Notes under the pieces: model-generated
Databases searched by the model: none
Seen by the model: the letters and a program-made list of their open reading frames with translations, nothing else
Told to the model about the DNA's origin: nothing
Assembly (NCBI GenBank): GCA_947652115.1
Contig: OX393572.1
Coordinates: 12,039,923-12,103,922 of the forward strand
Origin: Blastomussa wellsi
Lineage: Eukaryota > Cnidaria > Anthozoa > Scleractinia > Plerogyridae
Direction: 5' to 3'
Length of the DNA stretch: 64,000 bases
Shown: positions 21,438 through 33,378 of the stretch, one piece after another
How positions within the stretch are numbered: the stretch's first letter is position 1
Layout of the letters: each line of letters starts with the position of its first letter
Program-made: the position numbers and the translations under genes

Positions 21438-23459
21438 TTAGTTGGACTGTATCCCTGCTAAGCATTTCAGTGCCTCCACAAGCTGTCTCAGAAATATTAG
21501 CAATCGGTATGATGGAGAAGACAACTCAGATTCTGATATATCAACTGCTTCTAGTTCTCTTCCTAAGGCATTTGTAGCAAGATTTGAGGACTGTGTCCTA
21601 CCAGACTGTTCTGCTAATCGGTTAAGGGAAGCTCTGGATTGAGTTAAAGGTAATTCCTTGTTCTGAGTAAGAATCATGGCTGTTTGACGTAGAACTCGGT
21701 CACCCAATTCCTCTGGCAATGGTTGCAGTTCACAAATTGTGGTTATCAAGCATTCCAAAGTATCTCTGTCACCTCGTGCTAGCTTCTTAACAGCTTCTAT
21801 AGGGTCACCAATGCTTCCTTCCAATAGAGACACTTCTTTCTCATCAAGAACAGGTTCTGCCAGGTCACCTAACCAAGCCCATAATAGGCGAGTTAGAACC
21901 CATGGATCACTTTCGCTGTGGATTTCTTCCCAGCAAGCTGAGCTGTTGAGTTTTCGCTTGATTCTCTCAGTTCGACTATGAACACCATTATCAGCACATG
22001 CACTTGATGCCAGAGACTTTGCTACCTGGATTCTGTCACTTTCTGTCACCTTTGCATTCTCCTTTAAAGGGTGAAGTGAACTGCTGACTTTAATGACTGC
22101 GGCGCTGTTTTCACTAGATTTGACACTTTTACTACGAGTCTTTGCTTTTGTTTTATTTTTCTTTTTGCTTGACAAGTTAAGCGGCTCTAGTTGTACACGG
22201 TGTGGTTTCATTTCACCAACACGTACCAAAACTGAATCTGAACAACGCCTTCTGTGGGTTTCTATATTCAAGGGTTTCAGTAGTCCACCATCAGAATTGC
22301 CCTCTGCCCAAGAATGTTCAAAATGGTCATCTGTTGCAGTGTCTCCTTCCAATGCATCACAGCTTTCAGTATGTTGAATTTGTGATGTCTCAAATGGTGG
22401 AATACTGGAATCTACGTAAGGGTTATGTCTCAAGGAATCTGCAAGGTTTTCTGTCAAAATTGTTTGAAGAGATTCTTTTTCGTTGTCCTTACTAATGTCA
22501 CTTTCTTCTACTTCAGCAAAAACATCTTTCACTTCCTGCGAGAGTGTCCATTTTAAAGGAGCATTTTCCCCCTTTACGCCAGCCACTTCTAATAGTCGAC
22601 TGCAACACACATATACCAGCTTGGGGACATGTTTGAGGATTCGAGACTCCATACCATGTAAAACTAGTCTTTGACGTTTAAGGTATTGCTGTAAAGTGAA
22701 CGGCTTTGCGCTGGAAGCACATGATGGAAAGACCACCCACAGATGATGTAGAAAGTTAGTGAAGTCAATAACACATTGAATCTGCCCTCGGGTCTGGACA
22801 GCTTTGGGCCTGCTTGACCGCACCCTGTGTATTGCTTCCTCGGCGTCAATCCTCTTAGAAAAGACTAGATAGCAAGCAATGAGAACTCCAGTTCTACCAA
22901 GTCCAGCATGACAATGAATTGCAGCTTTTCCGTCCTTGAGAGCAAATGACATCACCTTCACCATATCAAGAATGGACTCTAAAGATCTGACACCATAATC
23001 ATTCCATCCAAAGTTGTAGAAGAAAATGTCTTCCTTCATGAAGTCTTCAGGAATGTAAGAAAAGCCACTAGATTCAAGGCCAAAGCCACAACTGTTATGC
23101 TCCCCTGGATGCTGCAGGTTAATAAGTGATTTAATTCCCATCTCGGAAAATTGTCTGATGACATCATATTTCTTAACAACTTCGGTTGATGGCCGCGCCG
23201 TTGCCAAGATTTCTGGCGTCACCCAAGAAGAATACAGTCCGTTCACTGCCATTTCTTCGCTTTTCATCTTGGCTGGATTTTCATACTTGCACTGCTTTCC
23301 GCCGCAAAACATTGAGCATTGTATCGCACCCGGCGTTACGTGCCGAAAGTGTTCAGAAATTCGCGAATATTTCGGCCCAGCGTCCTTCTTCGGCGATTCT
23401 GTCAATGCGGCCACAGTCCATTTTACTTCTCCAGAGAAATTTCCTTTACTGCTATCCAT
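21438..23459 (-). CDS. PTPDC1: PTPDC1-like dual-specificity phosphatase
   Basis: A 673-residue protein in one frame. The catalytic loop IHCHAGLGRTG (Cys183, Arg189) is the CX5R signature of cysteine-dependent phosphatases, and WNDYG supplies a likely general acid (Asp154). The surrounding blocks (CSMFCGGKQCKYE, NGLYSSWVT, INLQHPGEH) are those of protein tyrosine phosphatase domain-containing protein 1, to my knowledge. The PTPDC1 family has been linked to centrosome and cilium function; the substrate is not evident here. The C-terminal half is mostly low-complexity, with a basic Lys-rich stretch (SSKKKNKTKAKTRSKSVK) around residue 430. The length is somewhat shorter than the roughly 750-residue human protein. 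The vertebrate gene is split into several exons, whereas this one is uninterrupted. Confidence 0.9.
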   Translation of the reverse strand: MDSSKGNFSGEVKWTVAALTESPKKDAGPKYSRISEHFRHVTPGAIQCSMFCGGKQCKYENPAKMKSEEMAVNGLYSSWVTPEILATARPSTEVVKKYDVIRQFSEMGIKSLINLQHPGEHNSCGFGLESSGFSYIPEDFMKEDIFFYNFGWNDYGVRSLESILDMVKVMSFALKDGKAAIHCHAGLGRTGVLIACYLVFSKRIDAEEAIHRVRSSRPKAVQTRGQIQCVIDFTNFLHHLWVVFPSCASSAKPFTLQQYLKRQRLVLHGMESRILKHVPKLVYVCCSRLLEVAGVKGENAPLKWTLSQEVKDVFAEVEESDISKDNEKESLQTILTENLADSLRHNPYVDSSIPPFETSQIQHTESCDALEGDTATDDHFEHSWAEGNSDGGLLKPLNIETHRRRCSDSVLVRVGEMKPHRVQLEPLNLSSKKKNKTKAKTRSKSVKSSENSAAVIKVSSSLHPLKENAKVTESDRIQVAKSLASSACADNGVHSRTERIKRKLNSSACWEEIHSESDPWVLTRLLWAWLGDLAEPVLDEKEVSLLEGSIGDPIEAVKKLARGDRDTLECLITTICELQPLPEELGDRVLRQTAMILTQNKELPLTQSRASLNRLAEQSGRTQSSNLATNALGRELEAVDISESELSSPSYRLLIFLRQLVEALKCLAGIQSN

Positions 23460-25822
23460 TGAAATTTAACTGCTATAATAGCGTTAAATATTTCTTTGTG
23501 TTAAAACATGACTCACTACTTGTCAACCATTTTGTCTGTCATTTATTTGCTCTGCGCTGGTTACCTTGGTTACCAAATGGATACGTCATGTACGTGGACA
23601 CCGAGAGACCCGAAAAGTTTGGCTCTCATATCTGGACTCTCCATGTCCTGACGTAGCTGGGATCAAGGATCTCTGGCCTTTCTTGGCCAGTTTGTTGGAA
23701 TTTTGTCCATTTTATGTTCGCACAGGACCCAAACACCCGCTGTACAAAATACATTAGAATAGTCACAGAAACAAGCAATGAAAAGAATACTCTTGCTTGA
23801 AAACTTGCCATAAAAAACATCTACTGTCGTTGCGGTGAAACTATACCACGAGTTTAATAAAATAACGTTAAAACTATGTACTATTGTATGTTCAGAGAGT
23901 TTCCAAGGAATGCGGATCCAAAATAGCATGGATCAGCAGATTCAAGTACCCCTATTCAAATCCCCCCTTCCAATTTCAATGTCTGTCACTCCGTGCGAGA
24001 CTGCAGGTTGGTATAAGGGATGACTTCGTGTATACTCAGGTGGGTGAAGAATTAACTTGAAACTTGTTTTAGTAAGAATGAATCAAAGAGAGAAAAAGCA
24101 ACACAACATAGACATTTGTAGTTGAGGACCCAAAATTCCCCTATCCAGATTTCTTTTGCAAATCCGTTGCTACCCCTCTTGTTCCCATTGCATTACTGTT
24201 GCAGGGTCTGGGGAACTTGGAACAGCTATGGACGCCAGGAGACACATTTTTATTTTTAAAAATAAAAAATTCAAAATCTAGCTAATCAAATGAACAATTT
24301 TAAAATGTAATTCTCTTATAAACAAAGGGATTTTTAAAATGGTTGCTTTGATTGGCTAAATTTTAATTCCATTCAGAAGCTAGGCAATAGGGGGATTCAT
24401 GCTGACGTCATTGTTCACCTTTTTTCTCATTAGCATATGGCTTGGTATACAGAAGGCAACATGTTAGATATGAATGGACTACAAATAGTTAGAGCTAGTG
24501 AAATTTAACATATGGTGAAAAATAATGCCCACCCAGAATTCGTCATGTCCCAGGCCCCACTGACTAAGAGGGACAGGTGACCCTGGGGACGAGAATGAAG
24601 TTACTTTATCCTACATACCCTCCTACATACCGTACATGGTTACAAACTTGTCCCACGGTGTTTTTCAGGGGTGGGGTAGGTTAACACAACTGAGGTGTGT
24701 TATGGCATCTAGTTGCTAAGACAAGTCCTTTATTTTAACTCGAAAACGTGGGAAGCTTCGGCCATAGCTGCTCGCATCGTGTTGTCTTACAACCTGCATC
24801 CGCTGGCCTACAGCGGGTGTAATACTGTCATCCGAAAGCCCTTGCGATACTAAATCTAACACGTATCGTAACAAGGTGTTAACAGGCTCAAAGGTGAGAG
24901 GTTGGATGAGGATGAAGGTGGTAAAAAAGGAGATGAAAAAGGTAAGAGGGCCCACAGCGACTCGGCCTCTATGCAGTTGCCGTCCACTATCTTTTAGGAA
25001 ATAGGAGACTTACAGGCTAAGGGGAACTCTAACTTAGTCTCCTTCGTAGCCATTATTAGGGTTGTCACGCAAGCGAGACCAATATGAGTGATTTAAGCTC
25101 CCTATAGCGTTGGCAGTAGTAAAGGCAGTTGACAAGTAATTGTAGAAAATAAGCATTTTAATAATAATATTGTAGCTTGTTGCAAAGAGGAAAAAACTTT
25201 GAAAAACTTGCTTTTACAATGTACTATTTGATTCATTCTTACTAACACAAGTTTCAAAAAAATCCCACATTGCAAAAAGCTACAATAATATTAAAGTGTT
25301 CAAATTCAATAATTATGTCCAGGTTCCCATACACAGATGTGATTTTGATATTGAATAATGATTTCACTCAAGTCAATACATTGGTTGGAAGTTTCATACC
25401 ATTTTCACATTGTTTTAACAGTGGTTAATCAGAATGTCTCATATTCCACTACAAATAAATTCATAGTTTTCTACTGCTATGCAATTTTGAAATCTGCATA
25501 GTTAAAATCTATGAGAAACTCAGAATTTTCAATAATATTATCTTTCATGGTATTCTGTGGTTGGTCATTTTAAAAACCACTAACTAATGACCTTGTTAAT
25601 TACCCAAACATCCACTCCTAGTGCCTTAGCTGGTACTCAGAATGTCTGAAGTTTCTGAAGTGGTGAATAAAAAAGACTGTCACTGTTAGGAACTACATGT
25701 GGTACATAATTCCTTTTGACAGGGAAAACTCTCCACGGCTGTATGATCTGTAAGTATTTGTAAACATTTCAAGGTGGAAATATCTTCATGTATAGTCCAT
25801 ACTGTATTTAAGTGCATCATGG
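23460..25822. other. Intergenic stretch between phosphatase and DZANK1
   Basis: No supported gene. A foldback at 25155-25295 has arms TTAATAATAATATTGTAGCTT and AAGCTACAATAATATTAA. A 31-base segment at 24052-24084 recurs inverted at 25226-25258. The promoter of the phosphatase gene should lie near 23460-23700. Confidence 0.4.
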
Positions 25823-28800
25823 TTAGAACTCCTCATCAATGGATCCAACTTTCTTTGGTTTAGTAAGCTTCTGCAACATTTCATCTCCTACACTCGACGT
25901 AAACCTCTGCGCTACACTATCAAGCCCTGCAGACATTGCTAGATCGTAAGCAGTCTGACCAGCATCATTTGCAATGCTAGTCCGTGCACCTAATCCTAAC
26001 AGCACATCGATACATTTGAGCCCATCTGCACCAAGAAGAACTGCCTCGTGTAGTGCAGTATTTCCTTTGGAGATGCTCTTAGCATTAAGTTTAGCGCCTG
26101 CATTCACCAGTGGTGGAATACTCTCTGCATGCTTATTCATAGTCGCAAGAATGATAGCTGGGATGCCATCTGATGATTCACATTCTGGATTAGCTCCCTC
26201 ATCAAGAAGTCTTTGCACTTCTTCATCTCTGCCTTCGCCTTTTGGACCAATCTCCTTGAGTAACAACTTATCCTGCTCACTAAGTTTAACTTTATTGTTC
26301 TCTTTCCCTTTTCTTTTCTGTTTCTTTCCCTTAGCAGTCATTCTTAAACCATTTTGAGTTTGTTTCCGGCTCGCTCTCAACTCCTCCTTGCTACCTGATT
26401 TGTATAGATTTAAAGCTCTCAAGCTCGAAGAAAGAGCTCTTGATTTCTCCTTCCACATTTCCTTGCCATCTCGTCTTGCAAAGGTTACAGTTACTGTGAC
26501 TTCTTCACCATTGAGGTCTTCGTGAATTGTGGCAGTGATTATCTTTCCTAGTCTTGGCTCACCAATGGTAGATCTGAAGTCGGGATTGTTTTGTGCATGT
26601 GCACGAATGTGAGAGCAGACATGGTCCATCTGTTGGCGCCAGAAACCTTTCCCAGGACTAACAGCTGCAAGTGCTGGTCGCCGATCTCTTGAAGCATCAA
26701 GGCGAGTTCGCTCCTGGGATTCGAACTCAACTTGGGATTGGATGCTAGTTGCCGAGGGATAGAACAAGCCTGTTGTAGATGTTGCTGTACAGAAAAAAGT
26801 AAACAAACTTGAGAAAAAAAAACACTGACCTCAAGGGCAATTTGTGTACATGATTGTGTGGTTGTGTAAAGCAGGGTGTGACAAAAAGGTTTTTGGATAG
26901 CCTGAGACAAGGAAATAGCTAGGGGGGTCCTTGGGTGCCCATGACCACCCCCGCTGTGAGACTGTTTAAGCAACATACAATAATAATTCAGGTGGCGAAA
27001 ATGTGCAAAACCGAAGAATCAACAGTGACAAACAGTGTGACTCCCCCCTTGAAAAATCCTGGCTACACCCCTGCGAGACTAGTGAAATGATCGGTTGGGC
27101 TAGCACCTGCTTATTGTAGGTAGCCCGATGGGCAAGCATGAAGTGGACCAATGAGTGAAGCAAAGTTGCTGCAAGTTGTTGTTTTTGTTTTTTTCTCTGC
27201 TGGCAAGCTTCAGACATTTCTGTTTAGCAAACAGTTTGTGAGAGAAAGTGAAACAACATGCTAGTTTTTTCTGAAGATAATGTAAAATTTAAGTGACTGA
27301 AATCAATTAAAATGATAATATTTTTCAGGATGGCTCCTCAGATTTGGGCTAGTAAGATAAAATTACAGCTTGCCCAAAGGTCAAGCCAAGTTTTACATTT
27401 TCATCTCTATGAAGGTTACATGTAACACACTATCAGTATTTTTGGGTAGGTCACTTGACTGTCACACTACCTTCATTATTTATTTTGCCCAGCTGCATAA
27501 AGAGGGAATTAACACTGGGAATAACCCAGCAATAGATTAGCATCCCCTCTGGGAGGAGTAGAAATTTTCCCAACTCCCTTTCCTCCTGGGGTAATCCAGC
27601 AATGCATGATCATCCCATCTGGGGGCATAGAAAGTTCCCTGGTAACCCTAATCCCCTGGGGGTAGCCCAACAATAGACTAGCATCCTATCTGGGGTGAGT
27701 AGAAATTCCCTTAACTCTCCTTCTCGCTGGGGTAACCTAGCAATAGACTAGCTAGCATCCCATCTGGGGGGAGTAGAAATACATGTATCCCTATCTCCTC
27801 TTCCCCCTGGGGCAACCCAGCAACAGACTAGAATCCCATCTGGGGGAGTAGAAATTCCACTTCCCCCTTGGGTAAACTAGCAATAGACAAGCATCCTATC
27901 TGGGGAGATTAGAAATTCCCAAAATCACTTACTGCTAAAGGAACTGGGGCACTTTGGAATAATGCAGACTTGGCAACACTCTTGGAACAGTTTCTTTTCA
28001 AAAATATATAAATTGCTATTTCCTTTCTAGATTATGATAAAGAACTTCTTACATGTAAGTTAGATTTAATGTTAATAATTACATGTACCTTTGTCTGCTG
28101 TTTCTGCTGGAGTTGACGGTATAGAAACTGGCAACCAAGTTGCGCTTTCCAACCTACCCACTGTGCCACCAATACTACCTCTTTCAACTACAGTTCCAAT
28201 CACACTTCCTGAACTCTGGCGTGCGATTCTTGGTGGAGGTTCTATGCTGCATCCACATGTATTACAGAACCTCGCAAATGCACTGTTTGACGCCTGGCAC
28301 TGAGAGCAGATAAGAGGACTTTGGTAAGGCTGTGGTTTTGATCCACACCAGTCACAGAAGCGGGCGTCACTGCTATTTACGCGAGAACACTTGGAACATG
28401 TCATGAGGCTACTTATCGAGTCCTTGGGCATAGGCGGAGCACTTGTGCCAGTGAATATTTGTTTTGCATTGTATGGTAGCTTAGCTTCACAGGTCACACA
28501 AACTTTCAAGTCAGGTGGGTTCCCTGTGCCACACACTGCACACATCAACTTGTGTGCTAACTTTTTGGTAGCCTGTGGTTGACGCTGAGGTGAAATGGGT
28601 GACTCACAGATGATGCAAGTAGGAGTGTTCAATGGTATCATTGAATGACAGGACACACACATGCCAAGCTGTCCACCCTCAGGCGGTGGGAGTCTTGATG
28701 ACGGTAATGGTGGAATGGGTGATCCACATTCAGAGCAGAATCTTGCATAAGGATCAGATGGCCTGGGCGCAAGACAATAGATGCACTTCAAGAAATCGGT

Positions 28801-29499
28801 GCGTTGCTGAATCTTGCTTGCTTGCATCCTATTTTCAGGACCTTGTCTGTCCTTCAGCTCTCCATCGACATCAGCAAGGGACTGATCTGCTGTACCTAAT
28901 GTTGCTTGACGTGAACCAAACCTTGATGCTGTGAATCTAGCTTCACTCTGCGGCTTTCTAAAATCGGAACCTTTGACATTTTCCCAGTTATCCGGTGTTG
29001 ATGTGAGAAATCTCTTAGAATTACCCTCTATCCCCCAAGCCTCTGAAGTTTTCAGCTTCGATCCTTTGGCATTCTCAAGTATTTGTCCAAACAAAGTCCC
29101 AGACGATTCCCTCAAATTGCCAGTGAATGAAGTCATGCTTTGCTGAAGCTCAGACACATTGTCTTCGGCATCTAATTCCTCTTTACCTTCTCGCTCTTCC
29201 ACCGTGAATGTCTTGGTGACAATGGAGCTTTCCCTCGTCCCATCGCTGGAGGTGGCTAATGCCTTCACAGTTCGCTTTCCTGGCCCCAAGACGAATGGTT
29301 TGTTGTACTTGTAAGTGCATTTTATGCCAATCTGTTTGAAAGGCTCGGGTTTCATTCCATTGATCGTGTAATAAATCAAAGTATCTGGAGTTTCTGAACG
29401 AAGTTCGATGGGCGTATGTGTGTCTATCATGTTCTTTCTACCTCCCACAGGAACTCGCAATGGCATAATGCTTGGAACTTTAATCATACCCGCTGTCAT
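25823..29499 (-). CDS. DZANK1: DZANK1: double zinc ribbon and ankyrin repeat protein
   Basis: Two coding exons: 28089-29499 (470 codons plus one base, donor AAAG|GTACAT) and 25823-26784 (acceptor TTTCTGTACAG). The leftover base joins in phase, giving about 790 residues against roughly 750 in human. Exon 1 starts MTAGMIKVPSIMPLR, has an N-terminal chitobiase/C-terminal-like beta domain region, then repeated CxxC zinc ribbons (CIYCL...FCSEC, CVSC...CIIC, CAVCG...CVTC, CSKC...FCDWC, CSQC...FCNTC). Exon 2 has a conserved block (GFWRQQMDHVCSHIR), a Lys-rich linker and about three ankyrin repeats near the C-terminus (GNTALHEAVLLGADG). The family acts in cilium-linked or dynein-linked vesicle traffic according to vertebrate work. 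The intron holds an amplified SINE tail. Confidence 0.9.
27440..27920 (+). repeat. SINE-like repeat with its tail amplified about six times
   Basis: Inside the DZANK1 intron the family tail (GGGTAACCCAGCAATAGACTAG, CATCCCATCTGGGGGAGTAG) is repeated in tandem about six times in units of 50-75 bases from 27517 on. Elsewhere in the window the same tail is single. The left part (TTTTGGGTAGGTCACTTGACT) corresponds to the SINE body. Confidence 0.75.
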
Positions 29500-30030
29500 C
29501 TTGAGAGTTTCTTCCTTTTACCTTCTTCCTTTGACCTGTTCAATTCGCTAACGAATCTTTCTGTTACTGTAATATTTCCTTGATCTTTCTAGAGACAATT
29601 GCACCTTGATGCTCGAGGTTACCTGATACATGCAACACGATGATAAAATATACACACTTTACAGGGAGAAATTTCAACAGTTTCAGTTGACTCGTTTGTC
29701 CTTTTCGCTGTTTTCGCCGCCATTTTTCAAGCTATCCCAGATTACTTTTCGCGTATGCAAAACAAGGCCCTGTTTCTATAGCAACAGATCAGAACCAGTC
29801 GGCCATGTTGAATTATGGAGACTTGAAAAAGTTTGCGCGTAGAAATGATAAACAATCCACAGGTACCTCCATTGATATATAAATTGAGAGATTGTTTAAC
29901 AAGGTTGAAGTTGTAGAGGGGATTTTGATGAGGATGATGGAAAGCCAAAGCTTATTGACGGTTTAAACTGAAACAAAGTTGTATCCTTTGTACTACGTCG
30001 CGAGTTCTCAGCTCTGGTCCAACGATTATC
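29500..30030. promoter_or_regulatory. Divergent promoter region of DZANK1 and the 363-residue gene
   Basis: Two genes start on opposite strands 531 bases apart, with no other gene between. No TATA box is obvious. Shared promoter use is inferred from geometry only. Confidence 0.45.
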
Positions 30031-31122
30031 ATGTCTTCATTTACAAAACACAATAGCCCAGCAATGGACAAACCATGGTTTCAAGACACAAAGACTAGCT
30101 GCGAGAAGCAAGCCCACTATTTTGTGCAGATTCGCAAACTGCAAGACGAACTGATCCACCGTGAACAGCATAATCTTATCAACGCAATGGAGCGTTTGAA
30201 ACAACTTACTTATCCTCGCAAACGGCCAGTAATTCGAAATTTCGACGTCAATCCGTCCTTCGATCCTCCATCGGTAAAAAATTTCCCTGCTAGAAGTTTA
30301 AACTTGAAGAAAGAATCGAAACACAAGGCTATAAAAGGGAAAGAACAGCCAGAAATAAAACCTGTCTCTGGGAAACCATTGATCAGCAAAGCAGGCCACA
30401 ACAAACAAGAACCTCACTACCACCATTTCTTTGTAATGCCTCCACTTCTCAGTGACAGAGACATTGCAAAGATTGTGCATCACGCAAACAGTACTTTCCC
30501 TTCAGAGCCATCAACGTACCTTCTTCAACCGCACTTGCCATCTATACCTAATGTTGGTCGGAAAACAACTTTTATGGTTGATAATAGATTAAAGCTTCTG
30601 ACATTAGCCGAGTCTGAGTTTTGTGACGAGGACGAGGGTAGTGTTAGTGGGATGAGAAAACATTTGCATACAGGGAAATCACAGCAAAGGAAGAAAAGTC
30701 CCAAGTCTAAATCACAGTTAGATAATCATGTTTCTAGTGAACATATAAATAATAAAAGTAGAAGGAATGTTTTGACTTTTGACGTTGATCCAAATGATCC
30801 TAGCCTCTTTTCTCACTGTATCGAAGATAGAAAAGAAGATGCGCAGTTTGAAACAACACCATTACCACCACCAAACTCAAGACCAAGCTCTGCAAAATCA
30901 AGGGCCAGTCGTGAAGGCGAATATAGCCAAAGAGACAGTCAGAAGAGTACATGTATCTCTAAGGGACCAGGTGTCAATGTCAGCGCTGCCGACAAGGATA
31001 CTGCAGCTGCGAGAGGTGATAAAGACGATATTCCTTCAAAGGAGATGGAAAAGCCCATTGTGGATACAGAAGTAAATGGTACTGTGAATGACAATCTCAG
31101 TTCTGATGCTCAAAATTCATAA
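30031..31122 (+). CDS. Uncharacterised 363-residue hydrophilic protein
   Basis: One uninterrupted frame from ATG (MSSFTKHNSPAMDKPW) to TAA. No signal peptide, membrane segment or enzyme motif is visible. Residues 20-65 form a probable helical or coiled-coil region rich in Gln, Glu and Arg (YFVQIRKLQDELIHREQHNL). Residues 130-200 look more ordered (HYHHFFVMPPLLSDRDIAKI). The C-terminal 150 residues are Ser/Lys/Asp-rich and probably disordered. I do not recognise a family. The divergent arrangement with DZANK1 is consistent with co-expression but does not prove it. An AATAAA signal lies at 31345, after a foldback in the 3' UTR. Codon quality and length argue that the gene is real. Confidence 0.75.
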   Translation: MSSFTKHNSPAMDKPWFQDTKTSCEKQAHYFVQIRKLQDELIHREQHNLINAMERLKQLTYPRKRPVIRNFDVNPSFDPPSVKNFPARSLNLKKESKHKAIKGKEQPEIKPVSGKPLISKAGHNKQEPHYHHFFVMPPLLSDRDIAKIVHHANSTFPSEPSTYLLQPHLPSIPNVGRKTTFMVDNRLKLLTLAESEFCDEDEGSVSGMRKHLHTGKSQQRKKSPKSKSQLDNHVSSEHINNKSRRNVLTFDVDPNDPSLFSHCIEDRKEDAQFETTPLPPPNSRPSSAKSRASREGEYSQRDSQKSTCISKGPGVNVSAADKDTAAARGDKDDIPSKEMEKPIVDTEVNGTVNDNLSSDAQNS

Positions 31123-31223
31123 TCAGATCAAGCTCCAATCAACCCTCCTAGTGGGGACCATTTTAGTCGCCATGGCGACCAAAATGTTGGAGCTGACGAC
31201 TAAATTATAACAGAAGTCGAAAA

Positions 31224-31343
31224 AAGTTAGCTCATGTGCTCAATCCTTCTTCTCAATGTTAGTCCCTCAATCCTAAAATTGAGAAGAAGGATTTCAGCGA
31301 CTAAAATTGAGAAGAAGGACTGAGTGCTTGAGCTAACTTTACG
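31224..31343. repeat. Foldback in the 3' UTR of the 363-residue gene
   Basis: Left arm AAAGTTAGCTCATGTGCTCA and ATCCTTCTTCTCAAT pairs with right arm ATTGAGAAGAAGGACTGAG and GCTTGAGCTAACTTT. The inner segment repeats AAAATTGAGAAGAAGGA. A polyadenylation signal AATAAA follows at 31345-31350. Confidence 0.75.
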
Positions 31344-31350
31344 TAATAAA

Positions 31351-33378
31351 ATTAAACCAGCAGTGATCTCTTTCGTTTCGACACACTCCATGTAAAATAT
31401 AATACTGAAACATTTTGCATGTACAGAACAACAAAAGCATGGCTGACTAAGGCTCTTTAATTTTGTAAAGAGAAATGTTTCGAAATTTACTTGACTGAGT
31501 GTACAGAATGTAAGACAATTTGAATGAATATGATATAAATAATGATATACTGTGTAGATATTGTAATCTAAGGCCTGCCATAAAATTTACACTGTAGGTA
31601 TATTGTAACCTTAGGAATGCAGATTCGAAAGGAATTTTAATTTTCTGTGGTTGTGCAATATTTTTTTCAAGGTCTGGAATTTAGTATTTGCTTAGGTAAA
31701 TTCTTAACTTATCAAATATCAATGTCATGCAATATTTATTATAATGTATTGTTTTGTAGCACAAATACCCCCCCTAAGTATTTATGTAATATTTTCCATT
31801 CATTTGGTATTTAAATGATATTTGCTTTGAATATGGGATTGCTCCTACTAGAAGCTATTTTTGAATTGTAAAATAGTAATAAATTATGCAAATAATAGTT
31901 TTCTTCTGCTTAGTATGTAAAAAAGGAAATTTACCAATGCTCATTATTAGCCAGTCATGCCTTGAAATCTGTTTCAATGGCATCAAAATTATGAAAATTG
32001 TTTTGTGAAAAAACATCTTATTTGTATTGCTGCAAGTTGTGTTACTGAACGTGTATTAAATAACCTTGTGCAGTTTATGGTGATCTTTCATTCAGACGCT
32101 CTCCATATGAATTATAAAACTGGAAATCCTGTATTGCGACCAAAACAAAGGTGTGGCCAACATGGTTGCTTCAAGAGAAACTGCCAGAGTTCTAAGCAAA
32201 CACATATCTTTGTTGGTTTAAGAGCTCATACAAGGCCCATAAGGATTTTTGCCACAAAATAATTTGTCAGATCAGTTGCATACAGCAAAATTATCAGTGT
32301 CTCCTTTCGGTCAGATGCTAGACAAACAAGGAGAAGAAATAAATTTAATTATGCAAGCAAGGCTGATCAGCTAGAAACTGATGGTATTTTAAGCCCAATA
32401 TTTTGGATGGACAAAACGAACCCTCATCAGGGGCATAAAATGCTAAGTGAAGACCAATCTGGGCATGGCTGAAGCCCGGAGCCCACGATGCTGGGGCGGC
32501 CTAGGTGTGACTCAAGAACTTGACAACTAAATTTGTAGGAATCCAGTCTAGAACATCACAAACCCTGTCCCATGGAACAATTAGCATCTCTGTCTTTGTA
32601 TATGGGAGTACTCATCATCATCATCATCATACACTTTATTTCAACTTGAATTATTGGAGTAGCTCTATTGAGCTAATATCTCTGAGAAAGAAAAATACAT
32701 AAATCAAATAAATTATTGGAATACATTAATTAAGCCCAATTAAATTAGCATTTTCCTGCCGACCTGGCTTTACTATTACAGTAGTGTGCTGAGCTCCTGA
32801 TTGAGTGCTTGATGGGTGCCCTGGGGGTAGCACGTATAGCAGATGCAGAGAGCAATTTGGGGTTTGGCAAGTAGGCGCCGTTCTGATAGGCTTCCAAGCT
32901 TGCAGGTAGAATTTATCTGAATAGTCATCCAGAGGTACAGACATTACATCTACACAAGTGGGGTCCTGCAAAGGGGATACCCATCACAGCAAGACTTAAA
33001 TGAAAATTAAAAAGGGGGAGGGGAGAGCAGCTGTGAAGCTGTAAAAACCCTGTAAATATCAAAGCGTCTTTCAAATATTGTCATATATTTTAGCCTTTTC
33101 GTTTCACATGTAGTTCTACTTATTTAATATTAGGCCAAAAAAATATTAACTTGGAGAACAAAACAACATTCCCCGCGCCCACCCCTGCCAATACGTATTT
33201 CCGCCACCACACCTCCGATTTCTCCCACAATGCTCTTGGATGCGCAGTGGGCAGGTCGCCATCTTGGTTAGTGGAAGCTTGCAAGCTTCCGCCAAAGTAT
33301 TTTCTTCTTCTTTTGGAAAACGTTCGTTGGTCTGAGAGAAAAACTACTTAGTTTTGGAGGAAATTATTGAAATTTAAG
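31351..33378. other. Intergenic stretch and ARP3 promoter/5' UTR
   Basis: No gene supported. A short CAT microsatellite is at 32611-32630. The last 200 bases before 33379 should contain the ARP3 promoter and leader; no TATA box is evident. Confidence 0.4.

Noticed and set aside
24716..24955. 79-codon minus-strand frame (VSQGLSDDSITPAVGQRM)
   Set aside because: Looks protein-like but isolated; no motif, no splice context; may be a repeat relic.
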